From positions 992,001 through 1,056,000 of the forward strand of contig OY760517.1 in the NCBI GenBank assembly GCA_963663615.1: a stretch of DNA of 64,000 bases, in the 5' to 3' direction. Of this stretch, positions 25,394-35,559 are shown one piece after another. A program made the position numbers and the translations under genes. Each line of letters begins with the position of its first letter. The stretch's first letter is position 1. This DNA comes from G963663615 sp963663615 (GTDB lineage Bacteria > Bacteroidota > Ignavibacteria > Ignavibacteriales > Melioribacteraceae). Under the pieces are notes generated by a model. It saw nothing but the letters and a program-made list of their open reading frames with translations. It searched no databases and was not told where the DNA came from.

Positions 25394-26377
25394 TTATTTC
25401 TTTTTATATCCCAAATATCCACAGTAAGCAGCATCGAACGACATTGGGTAATCTGTTGAGTAGTAAGCTCCGAATAATCCAGTACCTCCCGATATATTGG
25501 AGTAAATTCTTTCGTCTAACCTTATACTAAAAGCATCAAGGTAACCATTCGTACTTGAGTAATATTTGGATAAATGTTCATCAAAAACTTGTAATGTAAA
25601 ATTCAATTTGGATAAATATATATTATCGGCATCAGGATGCAAATTTCCGATATTGGTTAGGGTTTTGTTTATAATTGAATAACCATATTCAATTGATGAG
25701 TTGTAGATATACTCAGGTGAATATGGTATTTCCCTGCCATTTTCGTTAATATATGCTGTCGGAATTTCTATTGTATATGTTCTATTGGTGTTGTTCTCAT
25801 CAACGAGATAGCTTGCAACTAATTTGGGAAAATAAAGAATATCAGTTTCCTTTTCCCAAGTGTATTTCAGTTTGTTTTCGGTAAGATAATCATTTAGCAA
25901 GGTTGTAAAACCACGCACATAATCGTAATTAGGCTCAATGTTTATACCTGCAGGTAACTGTATTGCAGCTCTGAGAGTTTTATCATCCGGGGTGGTTGCA
26001 TGAAGATAAAGGCTATCCAGCGGAGAAACTCTGCTTGCATAAATCCTATAGCAGGTAATGGTGGAATCATAACGGAGGGTATCTGGATTTGGCATCTCCG
26101 TTTCCAAAGCCGTATAAACCTTTCTGTTATGTGTGTAGGTTACTTCTGCTCCTTTTACCGAGGGATCTATATTGTTAATATCAGGATTGGTACCTTCAAC
26201 ATTGTAGTATTTTGTAAGGTAAACCGTAAAGGAGAGGTCGGATGCGTAGGCATCATATCTTACAACTCCAAACATGGCGTAACCTTCCTGGAACTTAAGT
26301 TTGGGACTAAAGTTCTCTTCGCATCCTAAAATCAATACGGATAATATAATACAAGATATTAACTGAATTAGTCTCAT
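25394..26377 (-). CDS. DUF4249-type outer-membrane lipoprotein, copy 1
   Basis: A 327-residue lipoprotein with signal peptide and lipobox (ILSVLILGC, Cys at about 19) and the same body as its downstream neighbour: SVKGAEVTYTHNRKVY, PDTLRYDSTITCY, KYYSSTNGYLDAFSIRLDE and YSNISGGTGLFGAYYSTD. Its start codon overlaps the stop of the TonB-dependent receptor gene by four bases (ATGA), so translation is coupled. The tandem pair suggests a recent duplication followed by divergence, perhaps giving two accessory subunits for one receptor. No catalytic residues are visible. Confidence 0.82.
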   Translation of the reverse strand: MRLIQLISCIILSVLILGCEENFSPKLKFQEGYAMFGVVRYDAYASDLSFTVYLTKYYNVEGTNPDINNIDPSVKGAEVTYTHNRKVYTALETEMPNPDTLRYDSTITCYRIYASRVSPLDSLYLHATTPDDKTLRAAIQLPAGINIEPNYDYVRGFTTLLNDYLTENKLKYTWEKETDILYFPKLVASYLVDENNTNRTYTIEIPTAYINENGREIPYSPEYIYNSSIEYGYSIINKTLTNIGNLHPDADNIYLSKLNFTLQVFDEHLSKYYSSTNGYLDAFSIRLDERIYSNISGGTGLFGAYYSTDYPMSFDAAYCGYLGYKKK

Positions 26378-28620
26378 ATTTCAATTCTGATAAACGCAGA
26401 TGGGAATACCGGTATCATGTTAATGCGTTCACCTGTATCCTTGTCAAAGTAAAAAATATTTTTCCTGTTATAAACATTTAGTACACTTGCACCAACAACA
26501 AACTTGGCAAATCCAACATGGAATGATTTGGATGCACTTAGGTCAAGTCTGTGGTAGTAAGGCAATCTGCCGGTATTTTTATCAGCCCAGCGAGTTGAAG
26601 ATACAAAATTACCAAACTGAAAATACGGATCAGTATTGATATCCATTCTGTCATAAAAACCTAAAATTGGTGTAAATGGCATACCTGAGCGTAATGACCA
26701 GTTAGCTGTAAATTGCCATCCGCCTTTTAGCTCAACACCGCAAAGTAAATTTAGGGAGTGACGTGTATCGTATCGAGGAGGATACTCTTCGCCATTTCTT
26801 TCCTTGAAAGCCCAACTTAAGGTATATGATGCATTAAAGAAAAACATTCTTGGCTGATATTTCAAAAGAAGCTCGGCACCATATGAGTAACCGTTAACAT
26901 TCATATAATCGCGGAATTTGGAGCTAAATTTACGATCGTTAAGCTCAATAAGGTTATTGAGTGTTTTGTAATAACCTTCAATTTCAACGGTAAAAATATC
27001 AGTAATAAAAGTTTTAATGCCTGCAATATAATGAGTAGCCTGGGATGAGTTAACTGTGCTTGGTACAATTATCCAGGGTTCAAAAATGGAAATAATTTCG
27101 TTTTCGTTATTAACTGTAACCACTTCCTGCGAGTATCTTCCGAATGCTGCCTTAAGGGCAATATATGGTACAGGTCTGTATGTCATTTTCAAACGTGGCT
27201 CAAGCAAGAACGGACGTTTTTCGGAAAGACCGTTAAGTACGGCACGAACACCAATATCAAGTCCAATATAATCCCATCTCAGGAATTTGTAGTTTGAATA
27301 AATTGCCAATTCCCAACCGTCAAGCTGGTAATCGTGGGTGTTACCATACGAGTTTGTAAGTTTTAACGATGTATTGATAACTTTATTCTGTACACCAAAT
27401 CTTAACTCATCCTTGTTGCCGTATAGATACGTAAAATCAAAATTTGCAGTTATATCACTAACTTTATTTGAACGAGGTTTTGAGTTACTTTTCTTCGGAT
27501 CAACTTCGGCGTTGTAACCACTGTAAGCAATATTAAACTCGGAGAACAGCGGGTTACTCCAAACCTTATGCCATGTTACCCCAAAGATTGAGTTACTAAC
27601 CTTAAAATCCTCAACAAACTGATCATCATAAATTACATTATCACCTGAAAGGAAACCATGGATAACAAACTTTCCATCGCGGTCAATGTTTGGGTTGCCG
27701 TAATTTGCCTTAAATGATAGATCGTAAAAATCAAAAGGTGCATCCTGATCGTTAAGATATTTTTTCAAGATTGAAGGCTGGTAACTTTTTCTGGCAGTTG
27801 CAATAAATGAGCCGTAGGGAATAGGTCCTTCAAAAGAAACCTTACCGGAAAGCAAGCCTGCCTGTCCTTTAGCCTTATATTCGTTTTTATTACCGTCACG
27901 AGTATTAACGTTAAGTATTGAAGAAAGTCTTCCACCATATTCCGGTTCAAAACCGCCCTTGTAAAATTCCATAACCGAAATCATTTCAGGGTCGATAACA
28001 CTAAAAATACCGAGTGCATGGAATGGGTTATAGATTGGAGCACCATTGAGGAGAATAAGGTTTTGGTCACCACCACCACCTCTCACATAATACTTGGAGG
28101 TAACATCGCCTGTAGTATTTACACCGGGAGCATTTTGAATGGCACGGAAAATATCGGCTTCGGCACCAGTAGGAAGCATATTAATTTCGCGTGCAGTTAT
28201 TTTTTGAAGACCAAGGTCTGTTTCGTTGGGTCGCATTTCCATTTCACCAACAACAGATAATTCTTCAAGTTGAACTGTGGAAGGAATTAGTTCAACATCC
28301 AGACTGGTGGTTTTCCTTGCCAGAATTTTTACTCTGATGGTTTTTTTCTTATAACCGATAAAGGAAATATCGATATCATAAGAGCCGGGAGGGATAGTTG
28401 GGATGAAATAATAACCTTCGGTATTGGTAGGTGCACCTCTGTTAGTGCCCTTTAGAAAAATGTTGGCAAACGCAATTGGTTCGCCACTCAGCGAGTCGGT
28501 TACGAAACCTCGTAACTTACCCTTACCGTCTTCAATATCAGGTACATCATTCTGAGCAAACAGAGTAATACCGGTAAGAAGCAAAAATAAAAGAGATAGA
28601 ATGGTAACTTTCTTGTTCAT
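26374..28620 (-). CDS. TonB-dependent receptor with carboxypeptidase-regulatory-like N-domain
   Basis: A 748-residue outer-membrane protein. After a signal peptide (about 1-22) comes a CarboxypepD_reg-like beta-sandwich (GKLRGFVTDSLSGEPIAFANIFLKGTNRGAPTNTEGYYFIPTI), then the plug domain (DIFRAIQNAPGVN, YYVRGGGGDQNLILLNGAPIYNPFH, PEYGGRLSSILNV) and a beta-barrel of alternating aromatic strands to the C-terminus. It should import a large or scarce substrate using TonB energy. It is smaller than many SusC proteins, and no SusD gene follows; instead two DUF4249-type lipoproteins are coupled to it. Two FtsX-type permease genes lie just upstream on the same strand. Confidence 0.92.
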   Translation of the reverse strand: MNKKVTILSLLFLLLTGITLFAQNDVPDIEDGKGKLRGFVTDSLSGEPIAFANIFLKGTNRGAPTNTEGYYFIPTIPPGSYDIDISFIGYKKKTIRVKILARKTTSLDVELIPSTVQLEELSVVGEMEMRPNETDLGLQKITAREINMLPTGAEADIFRAIQNAPGVNTTGDVTSKYYVRGGGGDQNLILLNGAPIYNPFHALGIFSVIDPEMISVMEFYKGGFEPEYGGRLSSILNVNTRDGNKNEYKAKGQAGLLSGKVSFEGPIPYGSFIATARKSYQPSILKKYLNDQDAPFDFYDLSFKANYGNPNIDRDGKFVIHGFLSGDNVIYDDQFVEDFKVSNSIFGVTWHKVWSNPLFSEFNIAYSGYNAEVDPKKSNSKPRSNKVSDITANFDFTYLYGNKDELRFGVQNKVINTSLKLTNSYGNTHDYQLDGWELAIYSNYKFLRWDYIGLDIGVRAVLNGLSEKRPFLLEPRLKMTYRPVPYIALKAAFGRYSQEVVTVNNENEIISIFEPWIIVPSTVNSSQATHYIAGIKTFITDIFTVEIEGYYKTLNNLIELNDRKFSSKFRDYMNVNGYSYGAELLLKYQPRMFFFNASYTLSWAFKERNGEEYPPRYDTRHSLNLLCGVELKGGWQFTANWSLRSGMPFTPILGFYDRMDINTDPYFQFGNFVSSTRWADKNTGRLPYYHRLDLSASKSFHVGFAKFVVGASVLNVYNRKNIFYFDKDTGERINMIPVFPSAFIRIEI

Positions 28621-28693
28621 TTAGTTTTTTCAATATTTGAAATAATTAATTAGCCGAACCAAATCTAACAAAAAAATGAGTTACACAAAAGAA

Positions 28694-29917
28694 TTATTCA
28701 TAACGTAAAGCTTCAATTGGATCAAGATTTGACGCTTTTATTGCGGGATAGACACCAAATATAACACCAACTGAAGTTGTGATTAATAAACCCAATAAAA
28801 TCCAGGTAAAAGGTACCACCAAACTAACACCCAGATAGACCGCAACAAGGTTTCCACCCATTACTCCAAATAGTATTCCGAGCAGCCCGCCAACTTGCGA
28901 AAGTACCACAGCTTCAATAAGAAACTGAAACCTTATAGTATCACTTCTGGCACCAATAGCTTTTCTTATGCCAATTTCTTTGGTTCTTTCGGTAACACTA
29001 ACAAGCATAATATTCATAATACCAACACCAGCTGCAATAAGTGCAATAAATGCAACTATTGCTGACCCAATTTTAAAGTACTGTGTAATGTTGTTAAATT
29101 CACTAATAAGCTGATCGTTGGTAACAATTTCAAAATCGTTTTCCTCACCCGGTTTAACTTTTCGTATGGTACGGAGCACGGTAATAACCTGATCTTGTGT
29201 TTTGGTAAAAAGTTCTTTGGTTTCTGCCATAATTGTAAAGTTGGCACTACGATGTTTTCCAAAATATTTTGTAAAACGATGGAGTGGCATTGCAAGAAAA
29301 TTATCCTGCCCCTGTCCAAGAACGCTTCCTTTCTTTTCGAAAGTACCTATTACAACAAGACTTGCGTTATCTACCCTTATTTCCTGACCTATTGGCGAGA
29401 TAGAGGAGAATAGTTTTTCCTTAATGTCGTTCCCAATTATGCAAACATTGCGTGCATATATCATGTCTTGCTGGGTAAAACCTCTTCCTTCATCAATTAC
29501 CAGATCACTTGTTACCATCACATCCAGATTCATACCTGTGGCTGTAACATTGGGGTTTGTAGATTCTTTGCCAAACTTAACTGTAGTACCACTTTTGGAA
29601 ACCTCGATACCAATTGCAGCTGGCAAATCTGCAAGTTGTCGCAATTTTTCACCCTGCTCTATTTCAAGGTCTTCTCTGTTGCGGTATTTACGCCACGAAC
29701 CGGGAGTGCGTATTGCAGGGTATTTATTAATAATAAAATTGTTTGTTCCAATTGAATTAAAAACGTCTTCGAAACTGGTTTGAATTGCTGTTATTGACGT
29801 CATAACAATAATTATTGAAAACAGTCCGACACCAATACCTACAAGGGTAAGGAAGGAGCGGAGCTTGTTTGAAGCTATTGATCGTAATGCTAACTTTATA
29901 CTTTCGTAAATAACCAT
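28694..29917 (-). CDS. ABC transporter permease, MacB/FtsX type (second of pair)
   Basis: A 407-residue inner-membrane protein with the MacB-PCD layout: one N-terminal transmembrane helix (about 20-45, SFLTLVGIGVGLFSIIIVMTS), a periplasmic domain of about 220 residues, then three helices in the FtsX domain (about 280-400) with the conserved VSVTERTKEIGIRKAIGA coupling motif and a C-terminal SNLDPIEALRYE. It is paralogous to the upstream gene, ten bases away. MacB-like permeases need an ATPase; none is encoded adjacent, so it must be supplied elsewhere. The family works in export or in mechanical transmission across the membrane. Confidence 0.9.
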   Translation of the reverse strand: MVIYESIKLALRSIASNKLRSFLTLVGIGVGLFSIIIVMTSITAIQTSFEDVFNSIGTNNFIINKYPAIRTPGSWRKYRNREDLEIEQGEKLRQLADLPAAIGIEVSKSGTTVKFGKESTNPNVTATGMNLDVMVTSDLVIDEGRGFTQQDMIYARNVCIIGNDIKEKLFSSISPIGQEIRVDNASLVVIGTFEKKGSVLGQGQDNFLAMPLHRFTKYFGKHRSANFTIMAETKELFTKTQDQVITVLRTIRKVKPGEENDFEIVTNDQLISEFNNITQYFKIGSAIVAFIALIAAGVGIMNIMLVSVTERTKEIGIRKAIGARSDTIRFQFLIEAVVLSQVGGLLGILFGVMGGNLVAVYLGVSLVVPFTWILLGLLITTSVGVIFGVYPAIKASNLDPIEALRYE

Positions 29918-29927
29918 TTTGTTTTTC

Positions 29928-31172
29928 CTATTCTGATCTCAATGCATCAACCGGGTCCATTCGGGATGCCCTGTAAGCAGGAGCAAAACCTGATATTATA
30001 CCAACAATTGCAGATATACCCAAAGCGAGTATTACTACCTTGCCAGACATATATGTTGGCATTATTTGGTTAACAATTAAACTAAGCGGGTATGAAATTG
30101 CGAGTCCGATTAATCCACCAATAAGGCATATAATAATAGCTTCTGCCAAAAACTGGAGTAATATATAAACTGTTCTGGCACCAATAGCTTTTCTAATACC
30201 AATTTCCCTGGTTCTTTCGGTAACAGAAACAAACATTATATTCATAATACCAATTGCACCCACAAAAAGGGAAAGTGCTGTTATTACGATGCCTGCCAGG
30301 GCAACCACACCAACGGTATTATCATATACGTCCTTAAATACTTCCTGCTGGTTAACGGCAAAATCGTTAGCTTCTCTTGGAGGTACTTTTCTTATTTGCC
30401 TCATAAGAGCTACAACTTCTTCCTTTGCATCTTTCATTTCAATGCCGGGTTTAACTTTCACGTCTATACGTAGCTGCCCTCGCCTGAAACCGAAAGCTTT
30501 TTCAAAAACAGCAAGAGGCATAATAAGTTGTCCGTCGGCACTAAACTGACTAAATAAACCACTGCCCTGTTTTTCGAGCACGCCAATTACGGTGAGTTTA
30601 ACATTACCAATTTTAATTTTATTGCCAATTGGTGAGCGGATAGGGAACAGAGCGTCCTTAATTTCCTGCCCAATAACACAGACCCTACGAGCCGAATGAA
30701 ACTCCATTTCAGAAAAGAATCGTCCCTCAACCAAATTTAACCCGCTGGTTTTAATATAATCCTGATTGGTGCCATATACCATTGTTGTGGTAGTGGAAAG
30801 CTCACCCTGCTTAACAGTTCTGCCAAAAGTTCTTTTGTTGGGAGCCATAGCTTCATGAATATTAAGACCATTGGCAAGTTTCTCGTATTGGGCGTAGGTA
30901 ATATCTTTTCTGTTACGGTAAAAAGACCAGTCTTTACCACCGAACCATTCGAACTTGTCGATGTATAATACATCGGAACCCAAACTGGAAATTGAATCCA
31001 TGAAAGCATTTTCGAGTCCGATTATGGCAGTTGACATTGTAGTAACTGCAACAATACCAATAATGATGCCCAGCGTAGTAAGGGCTGAACGCATTTTGTT
31101 AGCCCAAATAGCTTTAAAGGCAATAATTATTCCTTCCTTTACAGCTACAATATCTTTTATTAAATTATTCAT
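29928..31172 (-). CDS. ABC transporter permease, MacB/FtsX type (first of pair)
   Basis: A 414-residue protein with the same plan as the next gene: N-terminal helix about 25-50 (ALTTLGIIIGIVAVTTMST), MacB-type periplasmic domain, and C-terminal FtsX helices with VSVTERTREIGIRKAIGA and SRMDPVDALRSE. Two different permeases in tandem suggest a heterodimeric transporter. It is the first gene of a possible five-gene unit (permease, permease, TonB receptor, two DUF4249 lipoproteins), although the 73-base gap before the receptor leaves room for a separate promoter. Neither a MacA-like adaptor nor an ATPase is present. Confidence 0.9.
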   Translation of the reverse strand: MNNLIKDIVAVKEGIIIAFKAIWANKMRSALTTLGIIIGIVAVTTMSTAIIGLENAFMDSISSLGSDVLYIDKFEWFGGKDWSFYRNRKDITYAQYEKLANGLNIHEAMAPNKRTFGRTVKQGELSTTTTMVYGTNQDYIKTSGLNLVEGRFFSEMEFHSARRVCVIGQEIKDALFPIRSPIGNKIKIGNVKLTVIGVLEKQGSGLFSQFSADGQLIMPLAVFEKAFGFRRGQLRIDVKVKPGIEMKDAKEEVVALMRQIRKVPPREANDFAVNQQEVFKDVYDNTVGVVALAGIVITALSLFVGAIGIMNIMFVSVTERTREIGIRKAIGARTVYILLQFLAEAIIICLIGGLIGLAISYPLSLIVNQIMPTYMSGKVVILALGISAIVGIISGFAPAYRASRMDPVDALRSE

Positions 31173-31418
31173 TTTAGGTAATTCAGGATTTTCAAAACAG
31201 TAAAATAGTTTTTTATTTGTAAAGAATTTTAATAAATATATATAAGTACGTATATTTTAACGTTATTTAACTATGTTTTTTCAACAATAAAACCATTTTT
31301 TTAGTAACTTCAGATATAGAAAAAACTTGTTTTAACCTTGTAAATATGATACTAATAATTACCTGCTGGTTTAATTTAATATATCCCTTAAACCAAAATT
31401 AATTTATGGGAGTAAGTA

Positions 31419-33791
31419 ATGAAATACAAAATTTTATCCATCATAATACTACTACTTTTTATTGCCGGTTGTTCGTCATACACCGAGCTTTCACCTGATC
31501 CGGAGTTGACACCTGCCGAACTGGGTTATATTGAGCTTAAAGATGATGATGACAATTTTGAGCTTGAAGCCGGAGAAAAATATTTCGTTAATTTTCCGAA
31601 ACCGGATTTGAGCAATTTTTATCTTGTTCTAAAGTTAAGTAACAAAAAGAACCTTGATTTTTATTTGACTCCGGTTTTTGATGATGGTGAAGGAGAGGCT
31701 TCCAAAGTTCAGGATGTATATTCAGGGCATGATAGTCTTAGTGTTTACAGAATTAAACCTGCTGACGAGCAATATTTCTGGGTAATTGAAAATGTTAAGC
31801 AAAACGAATTACTTCAGATGGATTACCGCTATGTACCAATGTGGCGATTTAAGTTTGAAATGAAATATGCCGAGTATAAAAACATTTTGGAAACCAACCG
31901 TGTTGACCGCTCAATTTATAATGCAATTGATGAAAACTATAATCTATCGCAAATAAATTTTGGTCTCGAAGCTGGTAAAACAAAAAATACTTTGGCACAA
32001 ATTAAATTGATGAATGACGAACTTAAAGAACTTGCGTCACTTTTCCCTTCATCAATTTCTAATAGTACTGATCCGGCTTACAGAAACTTTATAGAACTTA
32101 GTGAAGCTGTTAACGAAGAAATTATTTTCCAGGAAAACTACCTTGCCACTATGGAAGTTTTTCAGCGTGAAAGTAAAACCGGTGGTTCAATTGGCGATTT
32201 TATTTCGGAAGCAGACTATTTCCTTTCTTATCTTAATGATTATCCGAATATTCCGGACAGAATTAAAAATAAAGCGAAAAGTATATTTGCCAGCCGACTT
32301 GCAAAAGCACCTGATTATTATGAAGATTTGATAATTGCAAAAAGAGATGCCAAACCATTCGGGTTTAACCCCAATATCAATGTGGTTAGCGAACTTTATA
32401 GCAAATCAACAAATAACGTACCTGCAAGCTTTAAGGATGTAAGTGCATACCTTTCACGTTTTGAGCTTGAAGCAAATGCCCTTCAAAAAGCAAATGAAAA
32501 ACTTGCCGATCTTGATGGTTATTTCCGTCAGGAAGGTAGCTGGCCTTCAAACAGTTTTTACGATGGTGCAATTACCAGGATTAAGGCAATTCAGCCAATA
32601 TTACCAAACTCCATGATAAATACAGACAGTAAATTCAGGGGGTACCATTGTACCGGTATTCTTGAAAGAGAAGTAACAAACACACAAAATAAATTAAGAT
32701 TTTTACTGGATGGTTATAAGACCGCCAGAGTTCTTGTTCCGCGTATCAACGAACTTGCTGAACAGAATGCATATAAAAACATTATCTCCTTACTTAACCA
32801 GAACAGGGGATTGGCATTTTTACTTGACCAGTATCCTGATGTTGATGGAAAGGCTCTTGCACAGCAGAAAGCAATGGTTGAAAGAATGTTGCGTGATGAA
32901 GACTGGGCTGGTGCTGAAAACCTGGTTGCCAGCATGTATCGAGATAAAAATTATGTGTTTATGTCCAACATATACGGTACCAAACTTGCTGCTGTAAGGG
33001 ATTATGAAGAAAAGATTTATCAGGCAGTAAAACTTAATACCCGTAAAAAACTTGAAGAGTTTGCAGAAAGCAATTACATGAATATCGATAATGTTGAAAA
33101 CCTTTACAGTGATAAAATATTTTCACCGGTTTATGATATAAGTTTTTCTTCAAAAGGTGAAGCAGACCTTGCTAGAAAGGTTAACGGCATTAATGATTAT
33201 ATAAATAATCTTAAGCATGATGGTTTTCCTGCAATATCTATTGAAAATATTTATCGTGATTTTCTACGCAACAAAAGCAGAAGAGGTGTTGAAAAATGCC
33301 GTGCAATTGTAACTCATGGAAAATATTACAAGGGTAGCAGCAGTAAAATTAAAAACATGATTTACGAATGTGATCCGCAATTTCCAAAATGGGTTAAAAA
33401 GCGTGCAACTTACCGTACATTAAACGCATTGCCAGTAACCAGTAACAAAGCCGGTACCAACGAGTATATGTTTAAGGTAGCACTTGATGTACCTAAAGAA
33501 GGAAAATTCCCTGTATTTGAAATAAATATAAAACTGCCTAAAGAAGTTGCCCAGAACGCCGCTTCTGCAAAATGGTACAAAACCATGAAGCTTGATAAAA
33601 CACTTATCAAAAATGAAGGCAGAATAAAAATTACTGCTCCAACTGCCGAAAACGATTGGGAATTCAAAATTTCACCTGTGCAGATGCATACTGATGACAG
33701 AAATGTTCTGGAAGTAAGATTCGACTTCCCGGCATTTAAGGTGCTGGAAGTTAGCTGTATGGCACAGAAACCAATAATTACGAGAAATTAA
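31419..33791 (+). CDS. large lipoprotein of unknown function heading an ABC importer cluster
   Basis: A 790-residue lipoprotein: signal peptide ILSIIILLLFIAGC with the lipobox Cys near residue 18, then a polar tail (SSYTELSPDPELTPAELG). The N-terminal 140 residues look like a beta-rich domain; the middle (about 150-600) is a long mostly helical region with many Asn, Lys and Glu residues, and the last 130 residues are again beta-rich. No domain was recognised. A clear GGGAG ribosome site precedes the ATG. It is followed after 20 bases by an oligopeptide-binding-protein-like gene, so it may be an outer-membrane or surface partner of that transporter. The function is inference from context only. 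Confidence 0.75.
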   Translation: MKYKILSIIILLLFIAGCSSYTELSPDPELTPAELGYIELKDDDDNFELEAGEKYFVNFPKPDLSNFYLVLKLSNKKNLDFYLTPVFDDGEGEASKVQDVYSGHDSLSVYRIKPADEQYFWVIENVKQNELLQMDYRYVPMWRFKFEMKYAEYKNILETNRVDRSIYNAIDENYNLSQINFGLEAGKTKNTLAQIKLMNDELKELASLFPSSISNSTDPAYRNFIELSEAVNEEIIFQENYLATMEVFQRESKTGGSIGDFISEADYFLSYLNDYPNIPDRIKNKAKSIFASRLAKAPDYYEDLIIAKRDAKPFGFNPNINVVSELYSKSTNNVPASFKDVSAYLSRFELEANALQKANEKLADLDGYFRQEGSWPSNSFYDGAITRIKAIQPILPNSMINTDSKFRGYHCTGILEREVTNTQNKLRFLLDGYKTARVLVPRINELAEQNAYKNIISLLNQNRGLAFLLDQYPDVDGKALAQQKAMVERMLRDEDWAGAENLVASMYRDKNYVFMSNIYGTKLAAVRDYEEKIYQAVKLNTRKKLEEFAESNYMNIDNVENLYSDKIFSPVYDISFSSKGEADLARKVNGINDYINNLKHDGFPAISIENIYRDFLRNKSRRGVEKCRAIVTHGKYYKGSSSKIKNMIYECDPQFPKWVKKRATYRTLNALPVTSNKAGTNEYMFKVALDVPKEGKFPVFEINIKLPKEVAQNAASAKWYKTMKLDKTLIKNEGRIKITAPTAENDWEFKISPVQMHTDDRNVLEVRFDFPAFKVLEVSCMAQKPIITRN

Positions 33792-33811
33792 AGAAAAATT
33801 GGGAAAGAATT

Positions 33812-35536
33812 ATGACTAAAAATCAAATTTATATATCGGTTGCCGGTGCAGTTCTTGTTGCTGTTGTATTGTTTTTTATACTCGGCGGAAGACTAACTGG
33901 TAAAGTTGTGCTGCCTTATACTTCGCATCAAAAGCCGGTAGTTGATCCACACCTGCCTGGCTCAAATGAGCTTTCCGATAAACTTGATGAAGTATCCTTT
34001 GAAGGCTTGTTTAATATTTCTGCTAATCCAAGCGGTATTGTGTACGAAGATGGTTTGGGTAAACTGGTTAATATCGATAAAAATGATGTTGTTACTATTA
34101 AACTTAATCTTAATAAGAAATGGCATGATAGCTATAATACCAAGGTTGATGGTGACGAGGTTAAGATTACACAAGGTAGCGAACATAAGTTTACTCCTGA
34201 AGACCTTGCATTTACTCTTCAGCGAATTCAAAGACTTGGTAGTCTTTCACCGGATTATATTCTTGTTTCGCAGGCATTAAAATCCTTTACGTTCGATGGT
34301 CCTGATGCACAGGGTAATATTCGCTTTTATTTTAAGGGAGACAGAATTTGGAAAGAATCTGATATTAAGGAAGTTCTTTCATTCAAAATATTACCTTCCG
34401 GTTCTTCCATGAATGCTGCCTCATATAACATTGGTACTGCCGATTATCTTACTGTTCAGAATAGTGAAGGTGTACCTGGCTACTACAAACTACCTGATGG
34501 TTTAGCAGTTTTACCAAGTATAAATCTAAAACCTTATGTTGATAATAGTACTTACGAAACAGAACTTAACAATGATAATATTAATGTATTGCTGAATATG
34601 CCATTTGGTGCTGTTTCTCCGGTGTTGAGTGATGACGATGACTATTTTTATAAATCCAGCATTTCAACTACATTTTTTGCTGTACTCTTTAATACCCAGA
34701 AGCTTGATAGAGCTAAACGTGTTGAACTTCGCAAGTTATTAAATAACGAAGAGCTACTGAAACGTTTTTACAAGGTTGGTACCGAACAGCAGAAAAATAT
34801 TGTTGATTACAAGGAAAACAAAAATAACTATAATGATTATCTTAATTATAGTGTTTTTCCTTCAACAACTTATTATGTTGAAGAAGAAGTAGTTTATCCA
34901 ACCAAAGTTGAAGGTAGAGCAAATACTACTGTATTTGGTGATACTATTCGTATTAAAGCATGTACCAATTTTGGACATCGCGAAGAGTATAACGAACTTA
35001 TTGAAATTATGAACGATCCTGCACTTTATAATGGCAAGGTTAGAGTAACCGCTGTTGACAGGAAAGAAATTGCCAATGGTAATTACGATGCACTTCTTAT
35101 AGCCTTTGATGGTTACAAAAGTAATTTCCTTTTTGATTTGTATGATATCTTTCTGCGTGACCCTGATATGGGTACATATAAAATTAATATGGAAACAAAT
35201 GGTTCCGGAAATAGTAAAACTATTAATACTTCCATGGTTAGAAGAGATAATAACTTCTGCCGACTTGATCCAAGATACTCAAAGGATGAAGCTGAGGATA
35301 TAAAAACTTTTACTGAATATGTTTACGGATTTATGTCAACAAACATGATTGGTGACAAGCAGGAATATGCTTACCGAATTGACCAGCTTGAACACAAAAT
35401 GGCTCTTGGAGCCTGGTTGTTCTCTGTTCCTTCGCTTTCATACTTTAGCAGCACTTTTGATAGTACAAGTATCGATCTTTATGGTGTTGCAAGTCAGCTT
35501 TCAACTATCGAAAAATGGAAAGAAGCAGAAGACTAA
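33812..35536 (+). CDS. divergent family-5 (Opp/Dpp-like) solute-binding protein, membrane-anchored
   Basis: A 574-residue protein starting with a hydrophobic segment (residues about 7-25, IYISVAGAVLVAVVLFFIL) but lacking a lipobox Cys, so it is likely anchored by this helix. The body follows the SBP_bac_5 plan: a FEGLFNI opening, TIKLNLNKKWHD, FTPEDLAFTLQRIQRLG (the classic domain-I block), then STTFFAVLFNTQKLDRAKRVELRKLLN. It is shortened and the final third is poorly conserved. It should capture peptide-like solutes for the permeases encoded at 36400 and 37610. Sequence divergence is large enough that a simple search might miss the family. Confidence 0.72.
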   Translation: MTKNQIYISVAGAVLVAVVLFFILGGRLTGKVVLPYTSHQKPVVDPHLPGSNELSDKLDEVSFEGLFNISANPSGIVYEDGLGKLVNIDKNDVVTIKLNLNKKWHDSYNTKVDGDEVKITQGSEHKFTPEDLAFTLQRIQRLGSLSPDYILVSQALKSFTFDGPDAQGNIRFYFKGDRIWKESDIKEVLSFKILPSGSSMNAASYNIGTADYLTVQNSEGVPGYYKLPDGLAVLPSINLKPYVDNSTYETELNNDNINVLLNMPFGAVSPVLSDDDDYFYKSSISTTFFAVLFNTQKLDRAKRVELRKLLNNEELLKRFYKVGTEQQKNIVDYKENKNNYNDYLNYSVFPSTTYYVEEEVVYPTKVEGRANTTVFGDTIRIKACTNFGHREEYNELIEIMNDPALYNGKVRVTAVDRKEIANGNYDALLIAFDGYKSNFLFDLYDIFLRDPDMGTYKINMETNGSGNSKTINTSMVRRDNNFCRLDPRYSKDEAEDIKTFTEYVYGFMSTNMIGDKQEYAYRIDQLEHKMALGAWLFSVPSLSYFSSTFDSTSIDLYGVASQLSTIEKWKEAED

Positions 35537-35559
35537 TTATAAGTACATGAAAATTTCAA

